Shown: in pieces, positions 8,320-17,051 of the stretch
How the letters are laid out: each line of letters begins with the position of its first letter
Numbering within the stretch: the stretch's first letter is position 1
Assembly (NCBI RefSeq): GCF_000718325.1
Contig: NZ_JOFV01000001.1
Coordinates: 248,001-312,000 of the forward strand
Direction: 5' to 3'
DNA length: 64,000 bases
From: Oerskovia turbata
GTDB lineage: Bacteria; Actinomycetota; Actinomycetes; Actinomycetales; Cellulomonadaceae
Position numbers and translations under genes: made by a program
The notes under the pieces: generated by a model
Told to the model about the DNA's origin: nothing
What the model saw: the letters and a program-made list of their open reading frames with translations, nothing else
Databases searched by the model: none

Positions 8320-9828
8320 TCACCCCACCCGGCTCACGGAGTCCTCGGAGAGCCTCAGCAGCGCACCGTGGTAGCTGATCAGGCCTTGGCCCGGGGCGTC
8401 CTCGACGGTCCACAGCACGTCACCTGTCGCCAGGTCGTACGCCGTGGTCCGGGGCGCCCCGTCGGCACCGTAGGCGAGGACGATCGCCTGGGATCCGTCG
8501 GTCGCCGCGCCGGACGGGTAGATCGAGTCCTCCCCGGGCACGGTCCACAGCCTGCGGCCCGTGCTCGGGTCGAGCGCGGTCAGACCGTTCGCGCCGTCGT
8601 CGACGACGATGACGGTGCTCGTGTGCACGAACAGCGTGCTTGCGTACGTCGAGACGTCCCAGAGCTCCGTGCCCTCGGGCGTGAAGGCCGCGAGGCCGCT
8701 CAGGGTGTCGACGAAGACCGTGCTCTCGCCCGTCCCGTCGGTGGCGGCCGGGCTGAGGATCTGCCCGGAGACGTCCCACGACGGGGCGCCCGTGCGGTCG
8801 AGCACGGTCGTGTGCGTGGTCGCCTGGTCGAACCTGTGCACGGTCGTCGCCGTGAGCGGCTCGACCTGGTCGTCGGGGGTGGCCGGGTCGTCCAGGCGGG
8901 CGCCGCTCGTGTCGAACGAAGCGCTGACGCCGCATCCGGCGACGTGGACGACGTGGCCCGTCGCCCAGACGTTCACGGTGTCGAGTGCCAGCACGGGCTC
9001 GGTCCCGTCGCCGCGTCCTTGACATTCCCAGGCTTCGTCCGGCGCGACGAACGGCACCTGGTTCTCCCAGAGCGGGTCTCCGGTCACGGCGTCCTCCAGG
9101 GTCACGACGACGCCGCGCCCTCCGGGCATGTCGACGAAGGTCGGGGACCCGTCCTCGTTCCAGACCTCGCGCGGACCGACCGGGGGGCCGACGGGTCCGT
9201 CGCGACGGACCGTCACGACGGTGCTGCCGGGCCCGACGGCGTAGCCCGACGCCTCGTCGAACGCGCCGAGGTCTCTGCGCCCCGTGACCTGCCCGTCCGG
9301 GGTCAGGGCCGTGATCGTGATGACCTCCGGGGTGCCGGACAGGCACAGCAGGGGACCCTCGTCCAGGGCGAACGTCTGCCGGTAGGTGCTCCGGCCGCAG
9401 GTCGCCGCAGGGCCGACCGTCGCCTCCCACACGTCCTGACCGGTCAGGACGTCGACGGCGGTGACGGCCTCCTCGGTGTCGGTGATGTCGCGGACGAGGA
9501 GCAGCCCGCCCCAGGGCGTCCAGACCTGATCGGCCAGGTCCCTCGACCAGATCTCCTGCGGAGGCCCCGTGAAGGGCAGCACACCCCCCTCGCTCATGAG
9601 GAGGCGCTCCCGCGTGCGCCGCTCCTCGATCTGGCCGCCCACCGCGAGGCCGCCCGCGACGAGGGCCAGGACACCGGCGGCGGCCGCCCAGGGCTTCCAG
9701 CGAATCGTCCCCCTGCCCGACGGCGCGTCGCCCGCCCCCGGGGTCCCGTCACCGAGGTCGTCGTCCAGGTCCTCGACGACCTCGAACGGCACGGTGCGAG
9801 GGGCGGCGGGCTGGCGGCGGCGCGGCAT
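8320..9828 (-). CDS. Membrane-anchored PQQ-like beta-propeller repeat protein
   Basis: A 502-residue protein from the ATG at 9828. A Pro/acidic cytoplasmic N-terminus of about 40 residues is followed by one membrane helix (AAAAGVLALVAGGLAVGG, about residues 42-59) and a long outer part. That part has repeated strand motifs of PQQ-type propellers, such as VTAVDVLTGQDVWEATVG, LTALDPSTGRRLWTVPG and TTAYDLATGDVLWTVED, spaced along the chain. No catalytic site is evident; such proteins may be scaffolds or sensors. It lies 68 bp downstream of a WXG100 gene on the same strand, so the two may be cotranscribed. Function not recognised. Confidence 0.8.
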   Translation of the reverse strand: MPRRRQPAAPRTVPFEVVEDLDDDLGDGTPGAGDAPSGRGTIRWKPWAAAAGVLALVAGGLAVGGQIEERRTRERLLMSEGGVLPFTGPPQEIWSRDLADQVWTPWGGLLLVRDITDTEEAVTAVDVLTGQDVWEATVGPAATCGRSTYRQTFALDEGPLLCLSGTPEVITITALTPDGQVTGRRDLGAFDEASGYAVGPGSTVVTVRRDGPVGPPVGPREVWNEDGSPTFVDMPGGRGVVVTLEDAVTGDPLWENQVPFVAPDEAWECQGRGDGTEPVLALDTVNVWATGHVVHVAGCGVSASFDTSGARLDDPATPDDQVEPLTATTVHRFDQATTHTTVLDRTGAPSWDVSGQILSPAATDGTGESTVFVDTLSGLAAFTPEGTELWDVSTYASTLFVHTSTVIVVDDGANGLTALDPSTGRRLWTVPGEDSIYPSGAATDGSQAIVLAYGADGAPRTTAYDLATGDVLWTVEDAPGQGLISYHGALLRLSEDSVSRVG

Positions 9829-9896
9829 GGAGCGGAGCCTAACCGCCGCGGTGGCGCGCCACGACACCGCCGCGCCACGTCGACCGCCACGGCTCG

Positions 9897-10187
9897 TCAG
9901 CGCAGGAACAGCCTCGAGGCCTGCGCCTCGGCGTCCGCGTATGTCTGGGCTGCGGAGCCCAGCGCGGTCGTGATCGAGTCGAGCGCGGTCTCGACGTGCA
10001 CCTGTGCACCCTGCCACTCGGCCATGACGCCCGCGAACGCGGTGGCCGCGCCGCCCTGCCAGCTCGCCTGGAGGTCCTGGAGGTTGCGCATCATGGCGCC
10101 GACCTCGGCGCGGATGGCGGTCACGGATCCTCCGACGGCGGCGCTCGCCTGTGCGACCCGTGCGCTGTCGACCTCGTACCTGCTCAT
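9897..10187 (-). CDS. WXG100-family (ESAT-6-like) small secreted protein
   Basis: A 96-residue protein starting at the ATG at 10187 (GAGG upstream). It is predicted to be two helices with the turn motif SWQGGAA (W-x-G) at about residues 41-47, the mark of WXG100 substrates of type VII secretion. The C-terminal half shows YADAEAQ; a YxxxD/E export signal can be read (Y83 to E87). No EccC-type ATPase, second WXG100 gene or toxin gene is in the window, so it is an orphan here. The only same-strand partner is the downstream beta-propeller membrane protein. Confidence 0.8.
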   Translation of the reverse strand: MSRYEVDSARVAQASAAVGGSVTAIRAEVGAMMRNLQDLQASWQGGAATAFAGVMAEWQGAQVHVETALDSITTALGSAAQTYADAEAQASRLFLR

Positions 10188-10275
10188 GTCGTCCTGCCTC
10201 TCACCGTGCCTGCGGGGCACCGGTCGGTGCCCTGCCCCGGGGCGCGGTGCGCGACCGGGTGAGCAGGACGCTAGG

Positions 10276-10297
10276 GGTGAGCGGCGCCGTCGGGCAG
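10276..10297 (+). repeat. 22-mer identical to the terminator arm at 17092-17113
   Basis: The 22 bases from 10276 to 10297 (beginning GGTGAGCGGCGCC and ending GTCGGGCAG) are identical to 17092-17113, where they form one arm of a hairpin between convergent genes. Here the partner arm is absent. It lies upstream of the WXG100 gene and downstream of the HD-like gene on the minus strand. Confidence 0.7.
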
Positions 10298-10347
10298 CGG
10301 GAGTCGCACGCCCTGTGGAAGGCGACTCAGGGCGCGGGCCTGTGCAC

Positions 10348-10381
10348 GGCCCGTCCCGGTGGGGCCCCACGGGGACGGGCC
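10348..10381 (-). terminator. Palindromic terminator downstream of the HD-like gene
   Basis: GGCCCGTCCC (10348-10357) pairs with GGGACGGGCC (10372-10381), and inside it GTGGGG pairs with CCCCAC after a single G/G mismatch, with no unpaired loop. It begins 8 bp past the stop of the HD-like gene in its direction of transcription. No T-run follows, as is usual in high-GC actinobacteria. Confidence 0.6.
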
Positions 10382-10388
10382 TGCGGAC

Positions 10389-11126
10389 TCAGGACGGCGA
10401 GGGCGCGACGAGCGCCGGCGGGGCCGACGCCTCGAGCTTCTTCTGCTCCTTGCGCAGGCGCTGCAGCTCGGCGTCCAGGTTCTGCCGTGCGGGCTCCTCC
10501 CACGCGGCACCGAGCGGGCTCGAGAAGAGCGACCGGCGGTCGAGCAGCTTGGTGATGATCGCGGTGCGCGCCCGCAGGTAGTCGGCGAGCGGGATGTGCG
10601 CGTACTCGTCGCGCACGTCCTTGAGGTACTCCTTGTACCGCTGGGGCTCGGCCGCGAGCATCGCGAGGTCCGCGTCGCACAGCACGGCGCAGTCGAAGTC
10701 CGCAGGGTCCGGCGCGTGGCGCACGAGCGCGTTGACGAGGAACGCGACGCGGCGGCACGCCTTCTCCGGGACGCCCAGCCCCGAGAGCTGCTCGAACGCG
10801 AGCGCTGCGCTCGCGCTCTCGTCCTCACCGCCCTTGTTGGCGTACGCGGCCTTGCGCGCAGCGTCGAAGATCGCGCCGTGGTACCAGGCCGCGAGGCGGA
10901 CCACGTCGGCGTCGTGCGTCTCTTCGGCGAGCTCGTCGACACGTCCCAGGACGTCGGCGAGGTGGCGCAGGTTGTGGAAGTGGCGGTCGGGTTGGTTCCA
11001 GCGCTCGAGGAGTCCTTCGCCGACGGCGAGGATCTCCTCGGTGGGGGCTGTGGCCCCGGCGCCCTTGCAGCTACGGGTCCAGGAGGTGAGCAACCACTGC
11101 GGTGCGTCAGAGGTGGTGACGCCCAT
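10389..11126 (-). CDS. HD-superfamily phosphohydrolase-like protein with altered HD motif
   Basis: A 245-residue protein resembling predicted metal-dependent phosphohydrolases of the HD superfamily (COG4339 type). Seen are RHFHNLRHLADVL near residues 48-60 and the helix LAAWYHGAIFD near 80-90, followed by a DADLAML helix. In the family the second motif normally reads H-D; here the codons give His-Gly (CAC GGC), so one metal ligand appears lost. The C-terminal 50 residues form a charged helix (LQRLRKEQKKLEAS). It follows the sensor kinase gene on the same strand with a 62-bp gap. It may be an inactive or changed enzyme; substrate unknown. Confidence 0.7.
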   Translation of the reverse strand: MGVTTSDAPQWLLTSWTRSCKGAGATAPTEEILAVGEGLLERWNQPDRHFHNLRHLADVLGRVDELAEETHDADVVRLAAWYHGAIFDAARKAAYANKGGEDESASAALAFEQLSGLGVPEKACRRVAFLVNALVRHAPDPADFDCAVLCDADLAMLAAEPQRYKEYLKDVRDEYAHIPLADYLRARTAIITKLLDRRSLFSSPLGAAWEEPARQNLDAELQRLRKEQKKLEASAPPALVAPSPS

Positions 11127-11188
11127 GAGATCAGCCTTCTTCGATGCGGGAACAGGATGCGTCGTCGAGCGCAGGTTCTCCTCCGAGC

Positions 11189-12952
11189 CTACGTCCGATC
11201 CGTCGACGACCCGCCATCGTAGCCCTGTGTCGGGAGTTCCACACGAACCGTGAGGCCACCGCCCTGCGTGGGGGCCACGGAGATGTGCCCGTGGTGCGCC
11301 CCGACGATGGCCGCGACGATCGCCATGCCCAGCCCGGAGCCCCCCGAGGCGCGGTTGCGGGACGAGTCTGCGCGGTAGAACCGCTCGAACACGTGGTCCG
11401 CCTGCTCGGGCGTGATGCCCGGTCCGTGGTCGCGGACCTCGAGGACGCCCACGGGTACGTCACCCGCCGAGACCTGCGTCCCGAGCGCGATCTCCACGGG
11501 GGTGCCTGCCGGGGTGTGCTGCGACACGTTGCCGATGAGGTTGGCGAGCACCTGCCGCAGACGGTCCTCGTCGCCGATCACGGTGAGGTCCCGGGGTGCG
11601 TCCCCGGGGGCGTCGTCGAGCCTCACGAGGCGCACCTCGCGCGTCGGGTCCAGGGCGTGCAGGTCGCCTGCGGAGTCGCGGGCCAGGGCCGCGAGGTTCA
11701 CGGGCTCGTGACGGATGGGACGGCCCTCGTCGAGGCGGGCGAGCGCGAGGAGGTCGTTGACGAGCGTGCCCATGCGCGACGCGGAGTCCTCGATGCGGCG
11801 CATCGTGTCGTCCATCTGCTCGGGCGTCGTCAGGGCACCCATGCGGTAGAGCTCGCCGTAGCCGCGCACGGTCGCGAGCGGGGTACGCAGCTCGTGGCTC
11901 GCGTCCGAGACGAAGCGTCGCATCCGGGCCTCCGACGCTTCGGAGGCTGCGAACGCCCGCTCGATGTGGTTGAGCATGATGTTGAGCGAGGCGGCGAGCG
12001 AACCGACCTCGGTCGTGGGTGGCGCCGGCCGGATGCGTCGCGTCAGGTCGCCACCGGCGATGTCGGCGGCGGCCTCCTCGATCTCGCGCAGCGGTCTCAG
12101 GGCGCGCTGGACGGCGACGAACGCGATCGCGCCGCCGACGAGCGAGATCGCGAGGGCGCTGATCGCGAGGGTCCACCCGAGGAACCTGACGGTGTCGTGG
12201 ATCCCGCTCAGCGGCAGGGCGACGAACGCGGTCGACCCGTCGGGGTCGACGAGCGGCATGACGCGCCACTGCGTGGGGTCGGTCGGGGCGAGGACACCGG
12301 CCTGCTGCGGCGGGACGGTGAACGGCCCGTCGATGCGCCGCACCTCGTCGAGCGACAGCGCCGGGATGTCGGGCAGCCCGTACCTGAGGGGGGTGCTCGG
12401 GAAGTAGTACGCCCGGGTGAACCCGCTCGACCACCGGTAGAGGATGTAGTAGTCGCTCGGGAGGCCGGCCGTGTTCTGGCTGAACTGGCTCGTCGGGTCG
12501 GTCGCGACGTCCACAGAGGTCGCCTTGAGCTGGTCGTCGACCTGCCGGACGAGGTAGTTCGACACGAACACGCTGGTCGCGACGGCCGCGACCCCCAGCC
12601 CGGCCGCGAGCAGCAGCATGATGATCGCGACGAGCCGCGTGCGCAGCGGGATGCGCGCGAACCAGCCCCAGTTCTTCGTGGCCACGAGCCTGCCGTACGG
12701 GCGTGGCTCGTCGGGCGGTGGCACGGGTGGCAGGTGCTGCTCGGCCTGCGCGCCGCCGCCTGTCGCTGCGCCGCCGCCCGTCGTGCCCGACGGCGGTGCC
12801 TGCGTCCCAGGACGCGTCGCGCCCGGGGCGGGGCGCGTCGAGGAGGGGGGTGACGTCGTCGGGCCGGGGGGTGGCGGGACGGGGGGCAGCGCGCCCGGGG
12901 CGCCCGGCGCTCCGGCCGGACCGCCGGGCGACGAGGACGAGGGCGTGCTCAT
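11189..12952 (-). CDS. Two-component sensor histidine kinase
   Basis: A 587-residue membrane kinase from the ATG at 12952, overlapping the regulator stop by 4 nt. A cytoplasmic Pro/Gly/Thr-rich segment of about 95 residues comes first, which is unusual. Then a membrane helix (LVAIIMLLLAAGLGVAAVAT), an outer sensor region of about 140 residues, a second helix (about 255-280), a HAMP domain, the phospho-acceptor box FVSDASHELRTPLA near residue 346 and an ATPase domain with N-box NLIGNVSQHTP and G-box GSGLGMAI. Layout and pairing match the TcrY/MprB class of actinobacterial OmpR partners. The signal is not apparent. Confidence 0.93.
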   Translation of the reverse strand: MSTPSSSSPGGPAGAPGAPGALPPVPPPPGPTTSPPSSTRPAPGATRPGTQAPPSGTTGGGAATGGGAQAEQHLPPVPPPDEPRPYGRLVATKNWGWFARIPLRTRLVAIIMLLLAAGLGVAAVATSVFVSNYLVRQVDDQLKATSVDVATDPTSQFSQNTAGLPSDYYILYRWSSGFTRAYYFPSTPLRYGLPDIPALSLDEVRRIDGPFTVPPQQAGVLAPTDPTQWRVMPLVDPDGSTAFVALPLSGIHDTVRFLGWTLAISALAISLVGGAIAFVAVQRALRPLREIEEAAADIAGGDLTRRIRPAPPTTEVGSLAASLNIMLNHIERAFAASEASEARMRRFVSDASHELRTPLATVRGYGELYRMGALTTPEQMDDTMRRIEDSASRMGTLVNDLLALARLDEGRPIRHEPVNLAALARDSAGDLHALDPTREVRLVRLDDAPGDAPRDLTVIGDEDRLRQVLANLIGNVSQHTPAGTPVEIALGTQVSAGDVPVGVLEVRDHGPGITPEQADHVFERFYRADSSRNRASGGSGLGMAIVAAIVGAHHGHISVAPTQGGGLTVRVELPTQGYDGGSSTDRT

Positions 12953-13698
12953 GACCTGCGGGTGCTCCCGGACTCCGGGGGCGTGCGCAGCAGGTACCCG
13001 ACGCCGCGCTTGGTGTGGATGAGCGGCTGGACCGGCTCCTCGGTGCCGTCGGGGCCGGTCACCGTGAGGTTGTCGATCTTGCGACGCAGGTACGAGATGT
13101 AGGACTCGACGATGTTCGCGTCGCCGCCCCAGTCGTACTGCCAGACGTGGTCGAGGATCTGCGCCTTCGACAGCACGCGGCCCGCGTTGAGCATGAGGTA
13201 GCGCAGGAGCTTGAACTCGGTGGGGGACAGGTCCACGACCTGCCCCGCGCGGCGCACCTCGTGCGAGTCCTCGTCGAGCTCGAGGTCGGCGAAGCGCAGC
13301 ACCGCGGTGTCCTCGGGCTCGGCGTGGGTGCGACGCAGCACGGCACGGATGCGGGCCACGACCTCCTCGAGGCTGAACGGCTTGGTCACGTAGTCGTCCC
13401 CACCGACCGTGAGGCCCGTGACCTTGTCCTGCGTGTCGTCGCGCGCCGTGAGGAACAGGACGGGCGTGTGCTGGCCCGTGGCGCGCATGCGGCGCGTCAC
13501 GGTGAACCCGTCCATGTCCGGGAGCATGACGTCGAGCACCACGAGGTCCGGCTCGACCTCGCGCACGAGCTTGAGCGCGCTCGTGCCGTCCGCGGCCGCG
13601 TAGACCTCGAAGCCCGCGAAGCGCAGGGACGTGGACAGCAGCTCGCGGATGTTGGGCTCGTCGTCGACCACGACCAGCCGTGCCTCGGGTTCGCTCAT
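12949..13698 (-). CDS. OmpR-family response regulator
   Basis: A 249-residue regulator starting at the ATG at 13698. The receiver domain has the acidic pair (VVDDEPN, residues 11-14), the phospho-acceptor Asp 56 in VVLDVMLPDMDG, and the conserved Lys in VTKPFS. The C-terminal winged helix reads LSPTEFKLLRYLMLNAGRVLSKAQIL and ends with TKRGVGYLL. It would control genes in response to the kinase encoded by the overlapping downstream gene. The 166-bp region to the divergent HTH_42 gene probably holds its promoter; no obvious direct-repeat box was picked out. Confidence 0.95.
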   Translation of the reverse strand: MSEPEARLVVVDDEPNIRELLSTSLRFAGFEVYAAADGTSALKLVREVEPDLVVLDVMLPDMDGFTVTRRMRATGQHTPVLFLTARDDTQDKVTGLTVGGDDYVTKPFSLEEVVARIRAVLRRTHAEPEDTAVLRFADLELDEDSHEVRRAGQVVDLSPTEFKLLRYLMLNAGRVLSKAQILDHVWQYDWGGDANIVESYISYLRRKIDNLTVTGPDGTEEPVQPLIHTKRGVGYLLRTPPESGSTRRS

Positions 13699-13865
13699 GG
13701 TTCCAGTGTGCGACCGAAGCCTGGGAGCCGCCTGGGCGGCAGCGGTGCGGTGCGACGGGAGGTGCCGTGACGCGTGGTGCGCGGCCCGTGTCGGCGGACG
13801 ATGGTTGCATGGGCCTGCACGCACCGGGCCCGGGCCGTGCGCGGACGACCAGGACGAGGAGCAGG

Positions 13866-15065
13866 ATGCGCATCACCGACCACGACCGCAGGGCACGACT
13901 CGTCGCGCACCAGCTCGACCTCGGTGTGACCGGGCCGCAGCCCGTGACCACGGTCGAGGGCGTCGTCGACCGGCTCGTCGCCCTCCACGCGACCGACGCC
14001 CCCAGCGTCCACCTCTCGGTGCTCGCGCGCGTCCCCGGGCTGCGCGTCGAGGACGTGCAGGCCGCCCTGTACGAGCGGCGCTCCCTCGTGCGCGTCCTGG
14101 CCATGCGCCGCACCCTGTTCGTCGTGGCGCGCGACCTGGTGCCCGTCGTCCACGCGGGGGCGAGCGCCGCCGTCGGGCGACGCCTGCGGGCCCGGCTCCC
14201 CAAGGAGCTCGCGACCCTCCCCACGGACCCGCCCGTCGAGGATGCCGAGACGTTCCTCGCGGGCGCCGAGGAGCAGGTCCACGACGCGCTCGCGCAGCAC
14301 GGCCCCCTCACCGGTGCACAGCTGCCCGCGCAGGCCCCCGTGCTGCGGACCGCGTTCCTGCCGACCACGACCAGGTCGTGGGACGTGCGGCGCTCGCTCA
14401 CGTCGCCCCTGCTGTCGCTGCTGTCCGCCGAGGGGCGGATCGTCCGGGGCGAACCGACCGGCGGGTGGTCCTCCAACCGTTTTCTGTGGCGCCCCGTCGA
14501 GGACTGGCTGCCGGGCGGCATCCCCGACGCCGACGAGGCCGAAGCCAGGGTGCGGCTCGCGTCCGCATGGCTCGAGTCCTTCGGCCCCGCGACCGTCGCG
14601 GACCTCCGGTGGTGGACCGGCTGGAACCTGGGGCAGACCCGGGCCGCGCTCGCGGCGCTCGACGTGCGCGAGGTCGAGCTCGACGGGCTGGGTGCCGGAG
14701 TCGCGCTGCGGTCGAGCGACCTGGCGCCCGCACCGGGCGCCGCCGCCGGTCACGTGGCCCTGCTGCCCTCGCTCGACCCCACGGCCATGGGGTGGAAGCA
14801 CCGCGACTGGTACCTCGGGCCGCACCGCGAGCAGCTCTTCGACACCGCGGGGAACATCGGGGCGACCGTCTGGTGGGAGGGCCGCATCGTCGGAGCCTGG
14901 GCGGTGCGGACCGACGGCTCGCCCGCGGTGCGCCTGCTCGAGGACATCGGGTCGGACGGCGCCGCAGCCGTCGACGCCGAGGCCGAGCGGATCACCGGGC
15001 TGCTCGACGGCGGTGGCGTGACGGCGTCGTTCCCCACGCCGCTGTACCGCGAGCTGCGGGGCTGA
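13866..15065 (+). CDS. HTH_42-family winged-helix protein (AlkZ/YcaQ relative)
   Basis: A 399-residue protein; the ATG at 13866 follows GACGAGGAGCAGG, a fitting ribosome site, while an in-frame ATG at 13809 is the alternative. Segments LVALHATDAPSVHLSV, RRTLFVVARDL, GPLTGAQL, FGPATVADLRWWTGW and VALLPSLDPTAMGW fit the three-winged-helix HTH_42 family. DNA-crosslink glycosylases of this family use a QxQ or QxD motif where this protein has H-A-T (LHATD), so glycosylase activity as in YcaQ is doubtful. It is divergent from the response regulator and ends facing the NYN gene. Confidence 0.75.
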   Translation: MRITDHDRRARLVAHQLDLGVTGPQPVTTVEGVVDRLVALHATDAPSVHLSVLARVPGLRVEDVQAALYERRSLVRVLAMRRTLFVVARDLVPVVHAGASAAVGRRLRARLPKELATLPTDPPVEDAETFLAGAEEQVHDALAQHGPLTGAQLPAQAPVLRTAFLPTTTRSWDVRRSLTSPLLSLLSAEGRIVRGEPTGGWSSNRFLWRPVEDWLPGGIPDADEAEARVRLASAWLESFGPATVADLRWWTGWNLGQTRAALAALDVREVELDGLGAGVALRSSDLAPAPGAAAGHVALLPSLDPTAMGWKHRDWYLGPHREQLFDTAGNIGATVWWEGRIVGAWAVRTDGSPAVRLLEDIGSDGAAAVDAEAERITGLLDGGGVTASFPTPLYRELRG

Positions 15066-15090
15066 GCGCACCTGGGCAGCCCGGTGACGC

Positions 15091-15134
15091 GACGAGGGCG
15101 GGACCGCGCGCCCGTGCGCGGCCCCGCCCTCGTC
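15091..15134. terminator. Bidirectional terminator between convergent genes
   Basis: GACGAGGGCGGG (15091-15102) pairs with CCCGCCCTCGTC (15123-15134); after one A/C mismatch CCGCGC pairs with GCGCGG, leaving a 6-base loop. It sits midway in the 88-bp gap between the ends of the HTH_42 and NYN genes and would serve both. Confidence 0.75.
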
Positions 15135-15153
15135 TCCCCGCGTCTCCGGAGCG

Positions 15154-15762
15154 TCAGAGGTAGCGCAGCGGGTCGAACTCGTCGAGCGGGATGATCCGGA
15201 CGCGCGGCAGGACCGTGGTGAACGCGCCCACGTTGTCCTCGAGGTCGTGGAAGCTCAGACCGCGCGACGCGAGCTCCGAGAAGCGCGAGTTGACGAACTC
15301 GCGGAAGCACAGCAGCCCCACGCGGCGGTCGCCGTCGTCGAGGAGGTCCTCGACCTGCGGGATGAAGTCGCCGTCGTGGCTCGCGAGGAGCACGTCGCCC
15401 GGGCGGTCCTGGAGCGCCTCGAGGGTGCGCTGGATACCGATGTCGACGACCTTCTCGGAGCTCGACCCGGCCAGCGGGATGGGGCGGTAGCCCATCGCGA
15501 GCAGCGCCTGGACGAACGCCATGGGCATCTGGCCGGACGACGCGTTGAGGAAGAACAGGGGGGTGACGTCCTGGCCCCACAGGTTCGCCGCGAAGTCGAC
15601 GATGCGGTCCCAGCGGGGACGCTCCTCAGGGTTGGGGCGGTGGCCCAGGACGCTCATCCCGAGCGTCGCGTCGATGTTCTCCCCGTCGACGATCAGGTAG
15701 GTGCGCCGCCTGGTCCCACCCTGCGTGCTGACGAGGCCGTTCGACGTGCTGGAGTCCGACAT
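15154..15762 (-). CDS. NYN (PIN-like) domain protein
   Basis: A 202-residue protein from the ATG at 15762. The NYN nuclease fold motifs are visible: LIVDGENID near residues 23-31 with the first acidic residues, KVVDIGIQ in the middle, and LLASHDGDFIPQVEDLL, carrying the later Asp pair. NYN/LabA-like proteins (DUF88 group) are Mg-dependent PIN-fold RNases or RNA-processing factors. The substrate cannot be told. The upstream 148-bp gap is shared with the divergent amidotransferase gene. Confidence 0.85.
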   Translation of the reverse strand: MSDSSTSNGLVSTQGGTRRRTYLIVDGENIDATLGMSVLGHRPNPEERPRWDRIVDFAANLWGQDVTPLFFLNASSGQMPMAFVQALLAMGYRPIPLAGSSSEKVVDIGIQRTLEALQDRPGDVLLASHDGDFIPQVEDLLDDGDRRVGLLCFREFVNSRFSELASRGLSFHDLEDNVGAFTTVLPRVRIIPLDEFDPLRYL

Positions 15763-15911
15763 GGGGTCCAGCCTATCCGCCGCGGCAGGGCGGGCCCGCC
15801 CGTCCGCGTGCGGACCGCGACGTGCGGACCCGTCGCGTCCGGTGACACGGATCCCGCCGAGGCGTGGGCACGGTTTGCATGTGAACCCCTGGTTACGAGT
15901 ACCTTGCACCG

Positions 15912-16670
15912 GTGAACCTCCAGCTTCTTGACCCGGTCCGGATCACGGTCGTCCAGAACTCCCCGGACGTCCCCCTGGACACCTTCACGGACCTGCTCGG
16001 CCCGGGCGTCCGCCTCGTGCGTCCCTTCGCGGGCGACGCCCTGCCGGACGCGACCGACATCGGTGACGGGCTGGTGGTCCTGGGCGGCGAGATGTCCGCG
16101 TACGCCGACGACGTCGCGCCCTGGCTCCCTGCGCTGCGCGATCTGCTGAGCGCCGCGGTGATCTCTGCGGTGCCGACGCTCGGGATCTGCCTGGGCGCCC
16201 AGCTCCTCGCGGTCGCGGGTGGCGGTCACGTGCAGGTCGCGGCCCCTCCGGGGCGCGAGGCCGGTCTCACGCGGGTGTTCTGGAAGTCGGGTGCGGAGGC
16301 TGACCCGGTGCTCGGTCCGTTGGCCCGGGCGGCGGCGGGGACGGGCAAGCGGGCGCGCTCGCTCACGGTGAGCATGCACGCGGACGCGATCATCGACCTG
16401 CCCGAGGACGCCTCCTGGTTGGGGATGTCCGACATGTACCCGTACCAGGCGTTCCGTCTCGGGTCTGCCGTGGGCGTCCAGTTCCACCCCGAGGCGTCGC
16501 TGTCCACCCTGCGCGCCTGGACCGATCAGCATGCCGACACGGACACCGAGAACGTCCTCGCCGAGGCCGGGCCGTTCGAGGGTGAGGTCCGCGAGACGGG
16601 CCGTCTCCTGGCGCAGTCGTTCCTCGCGGTGGTGCACGACGACGTCGCGCGCCGGGGCGTGCGGGCGTAG
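15912..16670 (+). CDS. Class I glutamine amidotransferase-like protein
   Basis: A 252-residue protein starting at the GTG at 15912. The glutaminase triad is present: nucleophile Cys in LGICLGAQLLA (residue 93) and the His/Glu pair in VQFHPEAS (about 191 and 193). It resembles stand-alone GMP-synthase-like amidotransferases (COG0518) that release ammonia from glutamine, or hydrolyse gamma-glutamyl bonds. No synthetase partner is nearby, so the acceptor is unknown. No strong ribosome site precedes the start, and it may be read from a short or leaderless transcript. Confidence 0.85.
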   Translation: MNLQLLDPVRITVVQNSPDVPLDTFTDLLGPGVRLVRPFAGDALPDATDIGDGLVVLGGEMSAYADDVAPWLPALRDLLSAAVISAVPTLGICLGAQLLAVAGGGHVQVAAPPGREAGLTRVFWKSGAEADPVLGPLARAAAGTGKRARSLTVSMHADAIIDLPEDASWLGMSDMYPYQAFRLGSAVGVQFHPEASLSTLRAWTDQHADTDTENVLAEAGPFEGEVRETGRLLAQSFLAVVHDDVARRGVRA

Positions 16671-16750
16671 GTCCGCGCCGGGCTGCGTGTCCGCCTCGGG
16701 GTCTGCGTGTCCGCCCGGGGTCACCGGTCGGTCGGTGGCAGGGTGGCGGG

Positions 16751-17050
16751 ATGATCCGACACACCGTCGCCTTCCGCCTGCACCACCCCCAGGGGTCTGC
16801 CGCCGAAGCCGCGTTCCTGTCCGACGCGCGCGTCCTCGCGCAGATCCCCGGCGTCCAGAGGTTCGAGCAGCTGCGGCAGACGAGCACCAAGAACCCGTTC
16901 GCGTTCGGCTTCTCGATGGAGTTCGCCGACGCCGCGGCGTACGCGGCCTACGACGCGCACCCGGACCACCGGGCGTTCGTCGCCGACCGCTGGGTGCCCG
17001 AGGTCGCGGACTTCCTCGAGATCGACTACGAGCCGCTCGAGAGCCGCTGA
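16751..17050 (+). CDS. Dabb (stress-responsive A/B barrel) domain protein
   Basis: A 99-residue protein with the dimeric alpha/beta barrel pattern: IRHTVAFRLH at the start, FGFSMEFADAAAYAAYDAHPDHRAFV in the middle and the end segment EVADFLEIDYE. Dabb proteins form small dimers with varied roles, from stress response to polyketide cyclisation. The role here is unknown. A direct duplicate of CTGCGTGTCCGCC occurs in the 80-bp gap before it (about 16684-16720). Confidence 0.85.
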   Translation: MIRHTVAFRLHHPQGSAAEAAFLSDARVLAQIPGVQRFEQLRQTSTKNPFAFGFSMEFADAAAYAAYDAHPDHRAFVADRWVPEVADFLEIDYEPLESR

Positions 17051-17051
17051 C

